64,000 nt of DNA from Flavimobilis sp052324925 (GCA_052324925.1 JBQPRE010000004.1), one strand, 5' to 3'; shown: positions 8,215 to 17,899, counted from the stretch's first letter. A program made the numbers and translations. The notes: generated by a model not told the origin, from the sequence alone.

Positions 8215-9581
8215 TGATCGACGTCGCCGGGCTTCGCTCAACCGTTGCGGAGCTCATGCCCCGCGCTCTCGCCGAGCTCGCAGAGCTCGTCGCCATCCCG
8301 TCCGTCGCTGACTCCGCGCTCGTCCCGCACGAGCGTCTCGTCGAGGCTGCCGAGCTCACGCGCGACCTCTTCACCGAGGCGGGCGTGCCCTGCACGCTCG
8401 TTGCGACGCCCGACGGGACCGACGCGGTGATCGGGCATCTTCCCGGCCCTGAGGGCGCGCCCACGGTTCTGCTCTACGCCCACTACGACGTTCAGCCTCC
8501 GCTCGACGACGCCGCATGGACGACCCCGCCGTTCGAGCTCACGGAGCGCGACGGCCGCCTGTACGGTCGCGGCTCGGCCGACTGCAAGGGCAACATCGTC
8601 GCCCACCTCACGGCCCTGCGCGCACTGCGCGACTGGTCGGCGAGCACGGGTCGCCCGCTCCCCGTCGGCATCCGCGTCGTCGTCGAAGGCTCCGAGGAGC
8701 AGGGCACGGGCGGCCTCGAGCACTACCTCCTAGCCCACCCTGGCGACCACCCGGCCGACGTCATCCTCGTCGCCGACGCCGGCAACGTCGCCGCCGGCCA
8801 GCCGACCCTCACGGTGTCGTTGCGCGGCACGGCGGACGTCGAGGTCGAGATCCGCACGCTCGCCGGGCCCCTCCACTCAGGCGCTTACGGCGGGGCCGCA
8901 CCCGATCCCGTCGCGGCGCTCGTCGCGCTTCTCGCGACCCTGCGCGACGGCGACGGTGTCGTCACGGTCGACGGCCTGGACGCGTCGGGCACGTGGGACG
9001 GTGCGCCCTACGACACCGCAACCTTCCGGTCCGACGCCGCGATCCTCGACGGCGTCGAGATCACCGGAACAGGGACGGTGGCCGATGCCCTGTGGGCGCG
9101 CCCCGCGCTCACGATCACAGGCATCGACGTACCCAGCGTCGCGAACGCGGTCAACGCGGTCCAGGCCTCGGCGCGTGCGCGCCTCAACCTGCGGGTGCCC
9201 CCGGGCATGGACCCGGCCACCGTCCAGGATCTTCTCGTCGCACACCTCGAGCGGCACGTGCCGTGGGGGGCGCACCTGAGCGTCGTCCGCGACGTGCCCG
9301 GGGCGCCTTTCCTCGCGCGCACCGACGGGCACGGCTTTGCCGTCCTCTCGCAGGCGCTTGCCGACGCCTACGGGACCGAGGCGACCGTGACGAGCGGGCA
9401 GGGCGGTTCGATTCCGTTGTGCACGGTGCTCCAGCAGGTCAACCCTGGCGCAGAGATCGTGCTCATGGGCTGCGAAGAGCCCGCAAGCCTCATCCATGCG
9501 CCCAACGAGTCGGTCGACCCCGCTGAGATCGAGGCGCTCGCCCTCGGCGAAGCGCTCTTCCTCCTCCGTCTGACAGCCTGA
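8214..9581 (+). CDS. M20 family metallo-dipeptidase
   Basis: This is a 455-aa zinc-dependent M20 peptidase of the PepV/CNDP-like dipeptidase type. Metal-binding and catalytic motifs are intact: HYDVQP near residue 88, GRGSADCKGN near 118, and the catalytic Glu in EGSEEQGTGGL near 160. An inserted dimerisation domain spans about 190-340. Cytosolic; no signal peptide. The ATG overlaps the regulator's stop by one base, so the two may be coupled, although no functional link is apparent. Substrate is not predictable beyond short peptides or acylated amino acids. Confidence 0.9.
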   Translation: MIDVAGLRSTVAELMPRALAELAELVAIPSVADSALVPHERLVEAAELTRDLFTEAGVPCTLVATPDGTDAVIGHLPGPEGAPTVLLYAHYDVQPPLDDAAWTTPPFELTERDGRLYGRGSADCKGNIVAHLTALRALRDWSASTGRPLPVGIRVVVEGSEEQGTGGLEHYLLAHPGDHPADVILVADAGNVAAGQPTLTVSLRGTADVEVEIRTLAGPLHSGAYGGAAPDPVAALVALLATLRDGDGVVTVDGLDASGTWDGAPYDTATFRSDAAILDGVEITGTGTVADALWARPALTITGIDVPSVANAVNAVQASARARLNLRVPPGMDPATVQDLLVAHLERHVPWGAHLSVVRDVPGAPFLARTDGHGFAVLSQALADAYGTEATVTSGQGGSIPLCTVLQQVNPGAEIVLMGCEEPASLIHAPNESVDPAEIEALALGEALFLLRLTA

Positions 9582-9732
9582 CGCCGACGGGCGGGCGTCC
9601 GGCGCAGCGGCTCCGCTCGCCGTGGCGGGAGTCACGTGTGACGACTCTCATACGCGCCCCAGCTCCGACGATCGTGACGGACGTGCCGGTGTTCGCCGGA
9701 CACCCGTTTCGCCCCGAGGAGCACGAACCTGC

Positions 9733-11394
9733 ATGGCAGCCACCGTCCTTCCCACCCAGGCCTCCTCCCCGTCCGCGTCCCCGGCGGCTTCGTCCCGCGA
9801 GGCGCGAGGTCGCGCGCGACGACGTGCGACCGTGCGGGCTCGGCTCTTCGGGATCGCCTGGCTCGGCGCCGCAGGCGCCATCATCGTGGGCGGTCTCGCG
9901 ATCGTGCTCATGTCCCAGCTCGCGGCCGCGGCGAGTGCGATCAACTCCGACAACGTCACCCTGAGCCAGCCACTCGAGGAGCTCTACGACGAGCAGTACG
10001 AGAGCAGAGTGTTTCTCGCTGAGACTGCTGCTGCCTCAACCGTGACGGAGAAGGAGCGGTGGCATGCCGAGCTCGTCGCGAACGAGGTCGAGGTCGCTGA
10101 CGTCACCCAACGCTTCGGTGACGCCTACGTCGCAGCAGGAGGCGGGTCGTGGGATGCCGTCGTCGACGCCCGTGCGGCATTCGTCGACGCCCGCGACGGC
10201 GTCGTCCTGCCCGCCGCGCTCGAGATTGGGTCAAGCGAGTACACCACCGTCCGTTCCGGGACGTTCGAGCCTCTCCTCAACGCCTACCTCGACGCGCTCG
10301 ACGTCGTCTGGGAGGACGTCAACGGCGGCATGGCCGAGACGGCGGCGAAGGCCGACAGGCTGGCGATGACCACGACGTGGGCTGTGGCCGGCATCGTCGG
10401 CGGCGTCGTGCTCCTCCTGCTCGTCCTGACAGGCGCCATCGTCCGCAAGATCCTGCGGGCCGTCGCAGCCCTCCAGCGATCGATCGACGCCATGGCTGAG
10501 GGCGACCTCACGGTTGCGGCCGAGGTCGTCTCCGACGACGAGCTCGGCGCGACCTCCACGCACCTCAACGTCGCACGGACCTCCCTCATCGACATCCTCT
10601 CCGGCGTCAACGCCACGACGGGCACGGTGGCGATCGCCGCGAACGAGCTCGGCACCGCGGGGACCCACGTCGTGCGCGGAGCCGACGACATGTCGACGCA
10701 GGCCGCATCCGTGGCCGCTGCTGCCGAGCAGGTGTCGGCCAACGTCGCGACGACGGCTGCCGGAGCCGACGAGATGGGCGCGTCCATCCGCGAGATTGCG
10801 CGCAACGCCGCGCAGGCTGCGTCGGTTGCGGCGCAGGCGACCGAGGTCGCCGGCGCGACCCGGGAGACCGTCACCAGGCTCGGCGCGTCGAGCCGCGAGA
10901 TCAGCACGGTCGTGCGCTCGATCACCTCGATCGCCGAGCAGACCAACCTCCTCGCGCTCAACGCCACGATCGAGGCCGCCCGGGCCGGTGAGGCGGGCAA
11001 GGGCTTCGCGGTCGTCGCCGGTGAGGTGAAGGAGCTCGCGCAGGAGACCGCGCGTGCGACGGAGGACATCGTTCACCGCGTCGAGGCGATCCAGTCCGAC
11101 ACGGACGACGCGGTCGCGGCCATCACCCAGATCGTCGAGATCGTGGGCAGCATCAACGACTTCCAGGCGACCATCGCCTCGGCCGTCGAGGAGCAGACCG
11201 CGACGACGAGTGAGATGAGCCGCTCGGTCGCCGAGGCTGCGGCGGGCGTGACCGAGATCGCGAGCAGCATCACGGCAGTCGCCGGGGCGGCAGCGGAGTC
11301 GAGCAGCACCGTCACCGGGATGGGCACATCCACCGTCGAGCTCGCGCGCCTCGCGACCGACCTGAAGTCGAGGCTCGAGCAGTTCTCGTTCTGA
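9733..11394 (+). CDS. methyl-accepting chemotaxis protein
   Basis: The 553-aa transmembrane chemoreceptor has a first membrane helix at about 39-62, an extracytoplasmic four-helix-type sensor of about 150 residues, a second helix near 216-238, a HAMP domain and a long cytoplasmic coiled coil. The highly conserved signalling tip (EQTNLLALNATIEAARAGE) lies at about 402-420. No CheB/R-docking pentapeptide is visible at the C-terminus. The ligand is unknown; the small sensor has no PAS or Cache motif I can recognise. The ATG at 9733 leaves a basic tail before the first helix. No other che or flagellar genes occur in the window. Confidence 0.92.
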   Translation: MAATVLPTQASSPSASPAASSREARGRARRRATVRARLFGIAWLGAAGAIIVGGLAIVLMSQLAAAASAINSDNVTLSQPLEELYDEQYESRVFLAETAAASTVTEKERWHAELVANEVEVADVTQRFGDAYVAAGGGSWDAVVDARAAFVDARDGVVLPAALEIGSSEYTTVRSGTFEPLLNAYLDALDVVWEDVNGGMAETAAKADRLAMTTTWAVAGIVGGVVLLLLVLTGAIVRKILRAVAALQRSIDAMAEGDLTVAAEVVSDDELGATSTHLNVARTSLIDILSGVNATTGTVAIAANELGTAGTHVVRGADDMSTQAASVAAAAEQVSANVATTAAGADEMGASIREIARNAAQAASVAAQATEVAGATRETVTRLGASSREISTVVRSITSIAEQTNLLALNATIEAARAGEAGKGFAVVAGEVKELAQETARATEDIVHRVEAIQSDTDDAVAAITQIVEIVGSINDFQATIASAVEEQTATTSEMSRSVAEAAAGVTEIASSITAVAGAAAESSSTVTGMGTSTVELARLATDLKSRLEQFSF

Positions 11395-11409
11395 GCCCCG
11401 GCCGAACGG

Positions 11410-13149
11410 CTACGTGAGCGGAACCGACCAACGCACGAGCGTGCCCTGACCCTCAGGGTTGGGCGTGAGCGTGAAGTCGCCTCCGTGCTGCCTGGCACGC
11501 GACGCAAGATTCCCCGTCCCGGAGCGGCGTCCCGAGACCTGGTCGAGCCCGACCCCGTCGTCGCGCACCTCGACGAGGACCTCGCCGCCGCCCGCGATGC
11601 CCGGCAGCATATCGGCCGAGACCGAGCTGATGGCGACAGTGACCTGGACCGACGATGCATGTGCGTGCCGGGCTGCGTTCGCAAGCCCCTCGCGCACGAC
11701 TGCGACGACGTCGTCGGCGAGGCCGTCGGCCACGAAGTCGTCGACGACCGTCTCGTCGTCGGCGAGCGACTGCTCGCCGCGGGACTCTGAGCCGAGCACG
11801 TGCCCGTCGATCGTGATGACGAGGGAGGGCGCGAAGGACAGGCCGGTGCGCGCGAGGCTCGCCTCGCGACGCAGGCGCTCGACGAGGCCCGTCGCGGCGT
11901 CGGGGTCGCGGAGGGCGTGCACGATCGCGCGGATCTGCTTGACGGTCGAGTCGACGTTGTCGAGCGCCTCCTCGACGATGCTCACGAGCTCGGTCGCATC
12001 GACGCCTCGGGCTGCCCTGCGACGCACGGTCTCGAGCTGCATGCCCGTCGCGAAGAGCTGCTGGATCGCCAGATCATGGAGGTCGCGTGCGATGCGGTCG
12101 CGTTCGCCCGCGAGCTCAGCGGCGGCCTGGGACTGGCGGGCTGCGGCAAGGATCATGGCGATCGCGGCCTGGCCCGCGAAGGTCTCGGCCGTCGCGAGGT
12201 CCGTCTCGTCGAACGGCTCCCGCCCGGGCTTGCGCAGCAGGACGAGCACGCCGACGGGGTCGTCGGGCGTACCCATCGGTGCGTACAGCGCGGGGCCGAA
12301 CCGCCGCATCTCGGGAACGCGGATGCCGGGCGCGGTCGCCAGGTCGAGCAGGACGCCCCACCCCGAGGCGAGCGCGGTCCCCGCGACGCCGTCGGGCGGC
12401 ACCTCGACGCCGAGGATGTCCTCGTCCGACCACCCTTCAGCGAACTCGATGAACAACCGGCGCCCGACGCCCGGCAGGATGAGCGCGGCCGTGTCGGCAT
12501 CGGCGATGTAGCGGGAGGTCGAGACGATCTCCTGGAGGATCTCCTCTTCGTCCTTCTCTCCCGAGAGCAAGAGGGTCGTCAGCTCCTGCCCCGCGCGTAG
12601 CCAGCGTTCGCGCCGGGCCGCAAGCTCGTAGAGCTGGGCGTTCTGGATCGCGACCCCGGCGGCGGCGGCGAGCGCCTCGACGATGTAGGCGTCGCGCCGG
12701 TTGAAGCCGCCGGGCTTCTCGGCGAGGTAGAGGTGGCCGAAGACCTTGTCGCGCACACGGATCGTCGTGCCGAGGAACTGATGCATGGGCGGGTGCCCGG
12801 GCGGGAAGCCCTCGAAGGCCGGGTCCTTCATGAGGTCGAACAGGACGAGCGTGCCGCGATCGGGGATGTTCCGGAGCACCCCGTGGTTGCCGGGAGGGTG
12901 GGGCAGGTTCTCGGCCGTGCGCTCGTCGACCCCGACCTGGACGAACAGCATCGATGAGCCCGTGGGTGCGAAGGAGTTGATCGCCGCGTACGGGGAGTCG
13001 GTGAGCCGTGCGCACGTCTCGACAAAGTTCTGCAGGACGACGGGAAGCTCGAGGTCGGCGGCCAGTCCCAGAACTGCTCCGAGGACCTCGTCGTCGATGT
13101 CGTGCGGCCTGTGGACGGCCATGTGCGCCTCCCCATCGATCGGTCTCAT
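11410..13149 (-). CDS. DosS-like GAF-GAF sensor histidine kinase
   Basis: The 579-aa soluble kinase has GAF-A at about 25-175, GAF-B at about 195-340, a HisKA_3 dimerisation domain with phospho-acceptor His358 (RDLHD) and an HATPase_c domain at about 480-579 (N box with Asn491, then DDGVGL and GTGNLASR). GAF-A contains GFPPGHPPM at 114-122, matching the segment that holds the proximal haem histidine of mycobacterial DosS (His149 there, His119 here), so it is probably a haem gas or redox sensor. The ATG overlaps the cydC stop by 4 nt, making it the fifth gene of the cyd operon. The downstream end converges on the chemoreceptor gene. Its likely target is the DosR-like regulator encoded 3.2 kb away. 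Confidence 0.9.
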   Translation of the reverse strand: MRPIDGEAHMAVHRPHDIDDEVLGAVLGLAADLELPVVLQNFVETCARLTDSPYAAINSFAPTGSSMLFVQVGVDERTAENLPHPPGNHGVLRNIPDRGTLVLFDLMKDPAFEGFPPGHPPMHQFLGTTIRVRDKVFGHLYLAEKPGGFNRRDAYIVEALAAAAGVAIQNAQLYELAARRERWLRAGQELTTLLLSGEKDEEEILQEIVSTSRYIADADTAALILPGVGRRLFIEFAEGWSDEDILGVEVPPDGVAGTALASGWGVLLDLATAPGIRVPEMRRFGPALYAPMGTPDDPVGVLVLLRKPGREPFDETDLATAETFAGQAAIAMILAAARQSQAAAELAGERDRIARDLHDLAIQQLFATGMQLETVRRRAARGVDATELVSIVEEALDNVDSTVKQIRAIVHALRDPDAATGLVERLRREASLARTGLSFAPSLVITIDGHVLGSESRGEQSLADDETVVDDFVADGLADDVVAVVREGLANAARHAHASSVQVTVAISSVSADMLPGIAGGGEVLVEVRDDGVGLDQVSGRRSGTGNLASRARQHGGDFTLTPNPEGQGTLVRWSVPLT

Positions 13150-15116
13150 GAGCCTTGCCTGCGTTCGAGGGCCCACGCCGTACGGTACGCGGGCAGGTGG
13201 TCGAGGAGAAACGCGTGCGTGCCACGCGCGACGACGCGGGCGGGGCGTCGCTGGCCGTCCGTCGTGCTGGGCGCGGTCGCGACGCCCGCAGACGTGAGGT
13301 CCGTCGCCCCGGCGTCGTCGTCGTGAGCGAGGACGACGACCTCGTCGACTGCTGCGAGCGGCGCGAGGCGGTGGGTGGCGATGACGATTCCGCGGCCTGC
13401 CGCCGCGAGCCTGGGCAGCACACCGGTGACCAGCGCGTCGGCTGACGCCGGGTCGACGTGCTCGGCGGGTTCGTCGACGAGCAGGAGCGGGGCGGGGGAG
13501 AGAACCGCACGGGCGAGCAGGAGCCGGCGCCGTTCGCCTCCCGAGACGGTTGCGCCGGCCGGTCCGAGCCTCGTGGCGAGCCCGTCGGGAAGAGCATCGA
13601 GCCAGTCGCTGAGGCCGAGCAGGCGGAGGGCGTCGGTCGCCTCGTCGTCGGTGACCGTGCCGCGGCCGACGCGGAGGTTCTCGAGGATGCTCGTCGCGAA
13701 GATGTGCGCGTCCTCGGCCGTGACGACGCTCGACCTGGCCGGGTGGACGAGGGTTCCCGCCGCGGGGGTGAGGAGTCCGCCGAGCGTGAGGAGGGTGGTC
13801 GTCTTGCCGGTCCCGCTCGGCCCGACGAGCGCGATGGTCCGGCCCGGTGACACGTCGAGGCTGAGACCCTCGACGACGGGGGAGCGGCCGGGCCACGCGC
13901 ACGAGAGGTCCGTCGCGACGATGCGGGGCGAGGCGGTGGTGACAGCCGTCGCCACGGTGTCGTCGGCGGAGGCGTGCGTCGCATCCGACTCGGCAGATGT
14001 CCCGAGGACGTGCGCCGTCACTGCGCCGTCGGGGTCACAGGCGTCGAGCAGCGCGGCGATGCGCGTCGCGGCTGCGCGCGAACGGTGCAGCTGCACGGCC
14101 GCGGCGGGCAGGAGCGACGTCGCCTCGAACGCCGCCAGAGGGACGAGCGCGACGACGGCGAGCTCGACCGCGGCGAGGGAGCCCGCACCGACTGCGGGAA
14201 TGCCGAGGACGAGGGCGGCGAGCAGCGCGACGCCCACGGCCAGGTCGGCGAGCGCTGCGGCCACGGCGAGCGGCGCGGCCGAACGGTCGCGCGCGACGGC
14301 GAGCTCGGCGTCGGCGGCGCGCAGACGGGCGCGCTCGCCCTCGAGCGCGCCCGAGACCCGCAGGAGCGCGGAGTCGTCGAGCAGGGTGAGGGCTGCGTCC
14401 GTCACGCGCGCGTGGGCCTCGACCGTCGTGCTCTCTGACGTGCGCGTGGCACGCGCCGTGAGCCACGGGCTCACGACGCCCGCAACGAGCAGGCACGCAG
14501 CGAGCACGAGCGCGGCCGACGGCAGGAACGCCGCGACGAGGACGACCGCACCGACGCTCAGCGTCCCGGCGACGCCCGCCGGGATGAGCGCCCGCACGAC
14601 CGCGTCGCCGACCGCATCCGCATCCTGCCCCGTCCGCGCCAGCACGTCGCCGCGCCTCAGGCCTGCCACGGCGTCGAGCCTGCCCGCTGCGAGGACGCGG
14701 TAGAGGTTCGTGCGCAGCGAGGCCACGCCGCGCAGCGCGACCTCGTGGGACGCCAGGCGTTCGAGGTAGCGGAACACGCCGCGTCCGATCCCGAACGCCC
14801 GGACACCGACGGTCGCGATCGAGAGCGTGAGCACCGGTGGCATCTGCGAGGCGCGCGCGATGAGCCACGCCGAGACGGCGGCGAGCGCGAGCGCCGAGCC
14901 GAGGGCGAGCGAGCCGAGCCCGACCGCGGCCAGCACGCGCCAGGGTGCGACCTCGAGGAGCGGCAGCACCCGGCGCAGTGGATCGTGCGCACGACGCCGC
15001 GGGTCGTGCGCGCGGCGCCGCGGGTCGTGCGCACGGCGCCGCGGGTCGTGCGCGCGGCGCCGCGCACGAGGCTCGGATGGCGACGTGGGCGCGTGGGCCT
15101 GGTGGGTGGCAGTCAT
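13146..15116 (-). CDS. cydC: ABC exporter subunit CydC
   Basis: CydDC is a heterodimeric ABC exporter needed for assembly of cytochrome bd (haem/thiol export). This 656-aa half-transporter has six membrane helices (about 60-330) and an ATPase domain with GPSGTGKTT, the signature TVSGGERRRLLLARA and LLLVDEPAEHVD. It is longer than usual because the N-terminus carries four copies of a basic RRRAHDP-type heptad encoded by a 21-bp tandem repeat. A later start would remove the repeat, but the ATG at 15116 overlaps the cydD stop by one base (TGATG), which favours it. It is followed by an overlapping histidine kinase gene. Confidence 0.92.
   Translation of the reverse strand: MTATHQAHAPTSPSEPRARRRAHDPRRRAHDPRRRAHDPRRRAHDPLRRVLPLLEVAPWRVLAAVGLGSLALGSALALAAVSAWLIARASQMPPVLTLSIATVGVRAFGIGRGVFRYLERLASHEVALRGVASLRTNLYRVLAAGRLDAVAGLRRGDVLARTGQDADAVGDAVVRALIPAGVAGTLSVGAVVLVAAFLPSAALVLAACLLVAGVVSPWLTARATRTSESTTVEAHARVTDAALTLLDDSALLRVSGALEGERARLRAADAELAVARDRSAAPLAVAAALADLAVGVALLAALVLGIPAVGAGSLAAVELAVVALVPLAAFEATSLLPAAAVQLHRSRAAATRIAALLDACDPDGAVTAHVLGTSAESDATHASADDTVATAVTTASPRIVATDLSCAWPGRSPVVEGLSLDVSPGRTIALVGPSGTGKTTTLLTLGGLLTPAAGTLVHPARSSVVTAEDAHIFATSILENLRVGRGTVTDDEATDALRLLGLSDWLDALPDGLATRLGPAGATVSGGERRRLLLARAVLSPAPLLLVDEPAEHVDPASADALVTGVLPRLAAAGRGIVIATHRLAPLAAVDEVVVLAHDDDAGATDLTSAGVATAPSTTDGQRRPARVVARGTHAFLLDHLPAYRTAWALERRQGS
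14982..15065 (-). repeat. 21-bp tandem repeat in cydC N-terminus, four copies
   Basis: Four adjacent 21-bp units (14982, 15003, 15024, 15045), differing only at a few bases, encode repeats of Arg-Arg-Arg-Ala-His-Asp-Pro. The unit is a multiple of three, so copy-number change keeps the frame. Confidence 0.9.
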
Positions 15117-16855
15117 CAGGTCTCCTCCCGGGCCGTGACGTCGGCGGCCGTGACCTCGGCGGCCGTGACGTCGGCGGCCGTGACCTCGACGACCGAGTCA
15201 GCGGCCGCGACGAGCGTCGCGCGGTGCGCGACGACGAGGACGGTGCGGCCCTGAGCGCGCAGCTCGGCGACCGCGGCCAGCACGTGCTCCTCGCTCACGG
15301 CGTCGAGATGTGCGGTGGGCTCGTCGAGGATGACGACCGGACGCGGCAGGACGAGCGCGCGGGTGAGGTGCACGCGCTGACGTTGGCCGAGGCTCAGCCC
15401 CGTGCCACCTTGCCCGACGGGTGCGTCCCACCCGCCCGGCAGGGTCGCCACGACGGCATCGAGCCCCGTCGCGTGCGCTGCATCGAGCTCGTCGGGCGTG
15501 GGGGAGCCGTGCGTCGTCCGCACGCCGCGCACGGCCGCGAGGATGGTCCCCGGGGTGAGCGTGGCGCGCTGCGGCACCCACGACACGAGGGCGTGCCACG
15601 TCGCGAGGTCGATGTCCGCGAGGTCGCAGGAGGTGCCGTCGACGACGATGCTCACGTGGCCCGCGCTCGGCTGCGTGAGGCCCAGCAGCGCAAGGACCGC
15701 GGTCGACTTGCCCGAGCCGTTCGCCCCGACGAGCGCGGTGACCTCGCCCGGCCGGGCCGCGAACGTCAGGCCCGAGGGTGCGACGCGGCCGCGCCCGGGA
15801 GCGATGACACCGAGACCCTCGCAGCGCACCTCGACCTGCGCCAGCTTGCCCGCCGACGCGGCGGGCAGAGCGACGTTGCCGCGCGGTCGCGGTCGCGCCC
15901 CCGGGTGCTCGATGACCGCGAACGCAGCCTCGGCCGCGGCCAGACCGTCGGTCGACGCGTGGAAGTGCAGGCCCACCTGGCGCAGTGGCCCGAAGACCTC
16001 GGGAGCGAGGATGAGCACCGCGAGCCCGGTCTGCAGGTCGAGCGACCCGTGGACGAGGCGCATGCCGACCGTCACCGCGACGAGGGCGACGCACAGCGTC
16101 GTGAGCAGCTCGAGGACCATCCCCGAGAGGAACGCGACGCGCAACGTCCCCATCGTCGCGCGCCTGTGCACGTCGCCGAGGGCCCGCACGCGCGCTGCGG
16201 GACCGCGCTCGCGGCCGAGGGCGCGCAGGGTCCCGAGACCCGAGAGGAGGTCGAGCGTCTGAGATCCGAGCCGTTGCATGGTCGCGAGCCGGCGTGACGC
16301 GACCGTCTGGGTCATGACGCCGACGAGCCACATGAAGACGGGAACGAGCGGGATGGTCGCGAGGATGATCGCCCCCGAGACCCACTCGTGCCACCACACG
16401 ACTGCGAGCGTTGCGGGGGTGAGCGTCGCAGCGAGCAGGAGCTGGGGCAGGTATCGCACGAAGTAGGGCGCGAGGTCCTCGAGCCCGCGCGTCGCGAGCG
16501 TCGCGACCGCGGGGCCGTCGCCGCCCGCGAGCCAGCGCGGGCCGCGCGCGAGCGCCGCGTCGACAACCTGCCCGCGGAGGTCGGCGATGACGCGGGTCGC
16601 GGCACGGTGGGCATACCGCTCCTGCAGGCCGACGACGAGCATGCGTACGACGATGACGCTGGCGAGCCAGCCGAGCTCGCGACGTGCGTCGCCCAACGGG
16701 CGCGCGTGCGTGATCGCGGGAGCGAGGATCGCGGCGAGGAGCAGGGCCTGTGCGACGACGAGCCCTGCGGTGGCGATGCCCGCGGCTGCCGTGACGAGGA
16801 CGTGACCGCGGGCGTCGCGCGCGTGAGCGAGAAGTCGCGGGTCGAGGGGCTTCAC
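15116..16855 (-). CDS. cydD: ABC exporter subunit CydD
   Basis: The 579-aa partner of CydC has a membrane domain at about 20-320 and an ATPase with GANGSGKST, LSLGQRQRVHL and VVILDEPTAHLD. It lies nine bases after cydB and overlaps cydC by one base. The GTG start has only a weak AGG upstream, consistent with coupling to cydB. The C-terminus ends in a Thr-Ala-Ala-Asp/Glu-Val pentad repeat encoded by a 15-bp tandem repeat, which adds about 20 acidic/neutral residues beyond the conserved ATPase end. Which half is CydD and which CydC rests on gene order and the shape of the N-terminus. Confidence 0.93.
   Translation of the reverse strand: MKPLDPRLLAHARDARGHVLVTAAAGIATAGLVVAQALLLAAILAPAITHARPLGDARRELGWLASVIVVRMLVVGLQERYAHRAATRVIADLRGQVVDAALARGPRWLAGGDGPAVATLATRGLEDLAPYFVRYLPQLLLAATLTPATLAVVWWHEWVSGAIILATIPLVPVFMWLVGVMTQTVASRRLATMQRLGSQTLDLLSGLGTLRALGRERGPAARVRALGDVHRRATMGTLRVAFLSGMVLELLTTLCVALVAVTVGMRLVHGSLDLQTGLAVLILAPEVFGPLRQVGLHFHASTDGLAAAEAAFAVIEHPGARPRPRGNVALPAASAGKLAQVEVRCEGLGVIAPGRGRVAPSGLTFAARPGEVTALVGANGSGKSTAVLALLGLTQPSAGHVSIVVDGTSCDLADIDLATWHALVSWVPQRATLTPGTILAAVRGVRTTHGSPTPDELDAAHATGLDAVVATLPGGWDAPVGQGGTGLSLGQRQRVHLTRALVLPRPVVILDEPTAHLDAVSEEHVLAAVAELRAQGRTVLVVAHRATLVAAADSVVEVTAADVTAAEVTAADVTAREET
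15135..15194 (-). repeat. 15-bp tandem repeat at cydD C-terminus, four copies
   Basis: Units begin at 15135, 15150, 15165 and 15180. The first three are identical except for one alternating base and the fourth is slightly diverged. They encode a Val-Thr-Ala-Ala-(Asp/Glu) pentad. The array lies about 70 bp from the cydC 21-bp array. Confidence 0.88.
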
Positions 16856-16864
16856 GGCCTCGCG

Positions 16865-17899
16865 TCAGCCGAGCGTCATGTCGTCGGTCTTGGTGAGCGT
16901 GAGCCCGATGGGTTCGGGGATGTGCTCGACCGTGAGGCGCTTCTTGAAGACCCAGTACGTCCAGCCTTGGTAGAGCAGGACGACGGGCACGAGGAAGGCC
17001 GCGACCCACGTCATGACGGTGAGCGTGTAGTCCGTCGAGCTCGCGTTGTGGATCGTGAGCGAGTTGGCCGGGTCGAGTGCGGGCATGACGTCGGGGAACA
17101 TCGATCCGAAGATGAGGACGACGGCCGCGAGCAGCGTGAGGGTCGAGAGCAGGAAGGCCCAGCCCTCACGGTCTTTGCGGGTTGCGACGGTCGTGCCGAC
17201 GAGGCTCGCGGCCGCGAGTGCGACGGCCGCCCACGTCCACGTGACCGAGTACGCGAGCTGCGCCCACACGGCCCAGCCGCCCGCGATGACGGTCGCCGCG
17301 AGCGAGAGCCGGCGGGCGAGCGCGCCGGCTCGGACGCGCAGGTCGCCGTCGGTCTTGAGCGCGAGGAAGACCGCGCCGTGCAGGAGGAAGAGGCTGAGCG
17401 TCACGAGACCGCCGAGCAGCGTGAACGGCGTGAGCAGGGAGAAGAGCCCGCCGACGAGCTCGTGGCGCGAGTCGAGCTCGACGCCTGCGACGAGGTTTGC
17501 GAAGGCGACGCCCCAGAGGATCGAGGGCACCCACGAGCCGGTGATGATGCCGCGGTCGGCCCATGCGGCCCAGCGTGCGTCGGCGATCTTGCCGCGGTAC
17601 TCGAACGCGACCCCGCGGACGATGAGGGCGAGGAGGATGAGCAGCAGCGGCAGGTAGAAGCCGCTGAAGAGCGTCGCGTACCACTCGGGGAAGGCGGCGA
17701 AGGTTGCGCCTCCTGCGGTGAGCAGCCATACCTCGTTGCCGTCCCAGACGGGGCCGATCGTGTTGATGATGACGCGGCGCTCCTTGTCGTTCCTGCCGAG
17801 GACGGGCAGGAGCATGCCGACGCCGAAGTCGAAGCCCTCGAGGATGAGGTAGCCGGCCCACAGGACGGCGATGAGCGCGAACCAGAGCTCGGGAAGCAT
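16865..17899 (-). CDS. cydB: cytochrome bd ubiquinol/menaquinol oxidase subunit II
   Basis: CydB (344 aa) is the second membrane subunit of the high-affinity terminal oxidase that lets the cell respire at low oxygen. It starts with MLPELWFALIAVLWAGYL, contains the conserved LEGFDFGVGML and GPVWDGNEVWLL segments, and has about eight membrane helices. The ATG at 17899 is preceded by an AAGGAGAG-like ribosome site and follows cydA by 28 bases. Length is typical for actinobacteria. Confidence 0.96.
   Translation of the reverse strand: MLPELWFALIAVLWAGYLILEGFDFGVGMLLPVLGRNDKERRVIINTIGPVWDGNEVWLLTAGGATFAAFPEWYATLFSGFYLPLLLILLALIVRGVAFEYRGKIADARWAAWADRGIITGSWVPSILWGVAFANLVAGVELDSRHELVGGLFSLLTPFTLLGGLVTLSLFLLHGAVFLALKTDGDLRVRAGALARRLSLAATVIAGGWAVWAQLAYSVTWTWAAVALAAASLVGTTVATRKDREGWAFLLSTLTLLAAVVLIFGSMFPDVMPALDPANSLTIHNASSTDYTLTVMTWVAAFLVPVVLLYQGWTYWVFKKRLTVEHIPEPIGLTLTKTDDMTLG

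Noticed and set aside
14982..15194. CRISPR-like array at the cydD/cydC repeats
   Set aside because: Units are contiguous without spacers, in frame and coding; no cas genes are present. They are simple tandem repeats.
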